64,000 nt of DNA from the NCBI RefSeq assembly GCF_003289945.1, contig NZ_QMBP01000001.1, forward strand, positions 620,001 to 684,000. The letters run 5' to 3'. Under the pieces are notes generated by a model, which ran no database searches, was not told the origin of the DNA, and was given only the letters and a program-made list of their open reading frames with translations. The DNA is from Mesorhizobium hawassense. Lineage in GTDB: Bacteria > Pseudomonadota > Alphaproteobacteria > Rhizobiales > Rhizobiaceae. The number at the start of each line of letters is the position of its first letter. Position 1 is the first letter of the stretch. The position numbers and the translations under genes were made by a program. Positions 61,367-64,000 of this stretch are shown piece by piece.

Positions 61367-64000
61367 ATGGCGATCTATCACCTTCATGTCAAAGTCATTG
61401 GCCGCAAGGCAGGCTCGAGCGCTGTGGCGTCAGCGGCCTACCGATCGGCTTCGCGGCTGCGCGACGAGCGCATCGAACGCACGCATGACTTCTCGGCCAA
61501 ACGCGGCGTCGTCCATTCCGAGGTCTTGCTGCCAGACGATGCGCCGGACGCCTGGAGCGACCGCGAACGGCTGTGGAACGATGTCGAAGCATTCGAGATG
61601 CGCAAGGATGCGCAGCTTGCGCGCGAGGTGGAGTTTGCGCTGCCGCGCGAGTTGAGCCAGGCGCAAGGTATCGAACTGGCGCGTGACTTCGTGCAGGCCG
61701 AATTCGTCAGCCGAGGCATGGTCGCCGATCTCAACGTGCATTGGGACAAAACAGAGGACGGAAATCTCAAACCGCATGCGCATGTCATGCTCACCATGCG
61801 GTCGGTGGACGGGGATGGCTTTGGCGCAAAGGTGCGCGACTGGAATTCTACCCAGATGGTCGAGCGCTGGCGGGAACGATGGGCCGAGCTTGCCAACGAA
61901 CGCCTTGCCGAACTCGATATAGACGCCCGCATCGATCACCGCAGTCTAGAGGCACAGGGCATTGCATTGGAGCCGCAAACCCAGATTGGTGCGCCGGCCC
62001 AACGCATTGAGAATAACGGGCTTGATGGCGCCGGCATTGAAGCAGATCGAGCCGAACTGCACCGCGAGATTGCGCGCAACAATGGAGCTCGGATCGTTGC
62101 GGATCCATTTGTGGCGCTTGATGCCATCACGCATCAACAATCGACCTTCACCCGAAAGGACATTGCGAAGTTCGCGCATCGGCACAGCGACGGTATCGAG
62201 CAGTTCAACGCGGTGATGGACACCATCAGCAACTCGCCCGACCTTGTCGAGCTCGGCAAGGACAGACGTGGCGAAGATCGCTTCACTACGCGGAAGATGA
62301 TCGAGACCGAACACCGCCTGCACCACGCGGCACAACGCATGGATGGGCAGGAGCGTCATGGGGTGAGTGACGTGGATCGTGCAGCGGCTATGGCGCATGC
62401 CAAGCAGCGCGGTCTTGTTCTGTCAGGTGAGCAGACTGATGCACTGGATCACATCACCGATGGCCGCGGTCTTGGTGTCGTTGTCGGTTTTGCCGGAACG
62501 GGAAAGAGCGCGATGCTCGGGGTCGCGCGCCAGGCTTGGGCAGCAGCAGGCTACAAGGTTCGAGGTGCCGCACTCTCCGGCATTGCGGCCGAGAATCTCG
62601 AAAGCGGTTCCGGCATCTCGTCTCGCACTATCGCTAGCATGGAACATGGGTGGGGACAGGGCCGCGATCTGCTCACCGGCCGCGATGTCCTGGTGATCGA
62701 CGAGGCCGGCATGGTCGGCACGCGCCAGCTGGAACGCGTGCTCTCCTATGCCGCGGACGCTGGCGCAAAGGTCGTGCTGGTCGGCGATCCGCAGCAGTTG
62801 CAGGCGATCGAGGCTGGTGCTGCATTCCGTTCCATCCACGAACGTCACGGCGGCGTCGAGATCAGTCAGGTGCGCCGGCAGCGCGAGGACTGGCAGCGTC
62901 ACGTCACGCGCGATCTGGCAACCGGCAGGATCGGCGCTGCGATCAGCGCCTATGACGCGCAAGGCATGGTGCATCAGGCTGCGACGCGCGACGAGGCGCG
63001 CAACGATTTGGTCGAACGCTGGGACCGCGACAGGCAGGCAGAGCCAGAAGCAAGCCGGATCATTCTTACCCACACGAACGACGAGGTGCGCGCACTCAAC
63101 AAGGCAGCGCGCGCGCGTATGCGCGCTGCTGGAGATCTTGGCGACGAGGTTCATGTGGATGTCGAACGCGGTGCAAGGACGTTCGCAAGCGGCGACCGTG
63201 TCATGTTCCTGCGCAACGAGCGCGGGCTCGACGTCAAGAACGGCACGCTCGGTGTTATCGAAGAGGTTAGCATTCAGAGGATGACGGTACAAACCGACGA
63301 TGGCAGGTCTGTGCGGTTTGACCTGAAAGACTACTCCCACATCGACCACGGCTATGCCGCCACCATTCACAAGGCCCAGGGCATGACGGTCGATCGTACG
63401 CATGTGCTGGCGACCCCAGGCATAGATGCGCATGGCAGCTACGTTGCGTTGTCACGACATCGCGACAGGATGGATCTGCATCACGGCAGCGATGACTTCT
63501 CAACCCGCGAACGGCTCGTCCGGACGCTGACGCGCGACCGAGCCAAGGACATGGCGTCGGATTACGATCAGATCGACCCAGCGCAGCACTATGCCGAGCG
63601 GCGCGGCATCACTTTCCGACAGCGTGTGGTTGAGATCGTGCGCCGGGTCGTTCCCGAGAAATTGCGCGACAGGATCGGCGGGTTGCTCGATGGGTTGCGC
63701 TCGCCCGCAGACGCCGGGCCTGGCCAGGGGCGGGAGCCGGGAAGGGAAGACGGTCGAGCGCAAAACGGCGACGTCGGCGCCTCGCCTGGAAGAGAAGCGT
63801 TTGCTAGGGGTGCGCAGCGCGAACCGGGTGCGTCGGTGGACGCGGAGGCGGCGTTGCGCAGCGCTCGCACGAAGGCGCTTGTGCGCCACGCGCGTGCTCT
63901 CGACGCTGCTATCAGCAGCGGAAAGGCGGGCGGGCAGGGCAGTCTGGAGCAGACGCGCGAATTGAGAGATGCGCGCGACGCTTTCGAGAAGGTTCGGCCG
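61367..64000 (+). CDS. traA: Conjugal transfer relaxase-helicase TraA (Ti-type), N-terminal part (cut by window edge)
   Basis: Starting at ATG 61367 (MAIYHLHVKVIGRKAG), 878 codons are open to base 64000. The relaxase (MobA/MobL) domain shows catalytic HxH in PHAHVMLTMR at about residue 135. The RecD-like helicase domain has Walker A GFAGTGKSA (about 374), Walker B VLVIDEAGMVG (about 443) and VALSRHRDRMDLH (about 691). Ti-plasmid TraA nicks oriT and unwinds DNA for transfer; the full protein is about 1100 residues, so the C-terminus is missing. No adjoining oriT or traC/traD was recognised. Confidence 0.93.
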   Translation, partial: MAIYHLHVKVIGRKAGSSAVASAAYRSASRLRDERIERTHDFSAKRGVVHSEVLLPDDAPDAWSDRERLWNDVEAFEMRKDAQLAREVEFALPRELSQAQGIELARDFVQAEFVSRGMVADLNVHWDKTEDGNLKPHAHVMLTMRSVDGDGFGAKVRDWNSTQMVERWRERWAELANERLAELDIDARIDHRSLEAQGIALEPQTQIGAPAQRIENNGLDGAGIEADRAELHREIARNNGARIVADPFVALDAITHQQSTFTRKDIAKFAHRHSDGIEQFNAVMDTISNSPDLVELGKDRRGEDRFTTRKMIETEHRLHHAAQRMDGQERHGVSDVDRAAAMAHAKQRGLVLSGEQTDALDHITDGRGLGVVVGFAGTGKSAMLGVARQAWAAAGYKVRGAALSGIAAENLESGSGISSRTIASMEHGWGQGRDLLTGRDVLVIDEAGMVGTRQLERVLSYAADAGAKVVLVGDPQQLQAIEAGAAFRSIHERHGGVEISQVRRQREDWQRHVTRDLATGRIGAAISAYDAQGMVHQAATRDEARNDLVERWDRDRQAEPEASRIILTHTNDEVRALNKAARARMRAAGDLGDEVHVDVERGARTFASGDRVMFLRNERGLDVKNGTLGVIEEVSIQRMTVQTDDGRSVRFDLKDYSHIDHGYAATIHKAQGMTVDRTHVLATPGIDAHGSYVALSRHRDRMDLHHGSDDFSTRERLVRTLTRDRAKDMASDYDQIDPAQHYAERRGITFRQRVVEIVRRVVPEKLRDRIGGLLDGLRSPADAGPGQGREPGREDGRAQNGDVGASPGREAFARGAQREPGASVDAEAALRSARTKALVRHARALDAAISSGKAGGQGSLEQTRELRDARDAFEKVRP

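Overview
The window looks like a Mesorhizobium-type alphaproteobacterium (order Hyphomicrobiales). This rests on GC-rich codon use, a CcrM-type GANTC adenine methyltransferase with a C-terminal RAMA domain, the block mutY / DciA-like / DsbA-like / smc, and rhizobial-type insertion sequences and a Ti-type relaxase. The species is not established. No tRNA, rRNA or CRISPR array was seen.

Region 1 (1-13.3 kb) is mostly housekeeping chromosome: partial thrC, a small lipoprotein, two HAD phosphatases, ccrM, mutY, a DciA-like protein, a DsbA-like lipoprotein and smc. An alpha/beta hydrolase gene sits just after smc. It is bracketed by two copies of about 52 bp from the smc 3' end, which suggests local insertion. 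Next come an ATPase and a HAD-IIB phosphatase that look like one protein split by a frameshift.

Region 2 (13.4-19.4 kb) holds regulators and a methionine catabolism locus. A divergent Lrp-type regulator, a methionine gamma-lyase and an AceE-like 2-oxoacid dehydrogenase match the arrangement of the mdeR-mdeA-mdeB locus of Pseudomonas putida.

Region 3 (19.4-43.6 kb) is the most unusual part. It is a 24 kb island bounded by imperfect direct repeats of about 90-120 bp. Eight minus-strand genes are packed with 4-base overlaps or 22-26 base gaps, and each product appears to carry an N-terminal export signal. They encode three exported proteins of unknown family, including a 1282-residue coiled-coil protein, then a further Cys-containing protein, a likely beta-helical protein, an internalin-like LRR protein, a 2155-residue protein laid out like a fused Tc-toxin TcB-TcC, and a small exported protein. 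The Tc-like protein ends in a putative M91 (NleD/HopH1-like) zinc metalloprotease. A second LRR paralogue and the remains of a third lie upstream. The cluster is a candidate undescribed exported toxin system.

Region 4 (43.6-49.1 kb) is a landing pad for insertion sequences: an IS91-type element with a frameshifted tyrosine recombinase, a decayed IS110 element and an IS630 element with recognisable ends.

Region 5 (49.1-61.2 kb) is accessory metabolism. A minus-strand set (SDR, RidA, D-cysteine desulfhydrase-like enzyme, hydrolase, small monooxygenase) faces a LysR regulator. An AraC regulator with an EamA exporter faces a plus-strand operon of two Tat-exported hydrolases, an enoyl-CoA hydratase-like protein, an uncharacterised protein and an isochorismatase-like hydrolase. 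From 61.4 kb to the end is the start of a TraA-type relaxase-helicase, so the window probably runs into a conjugative element.
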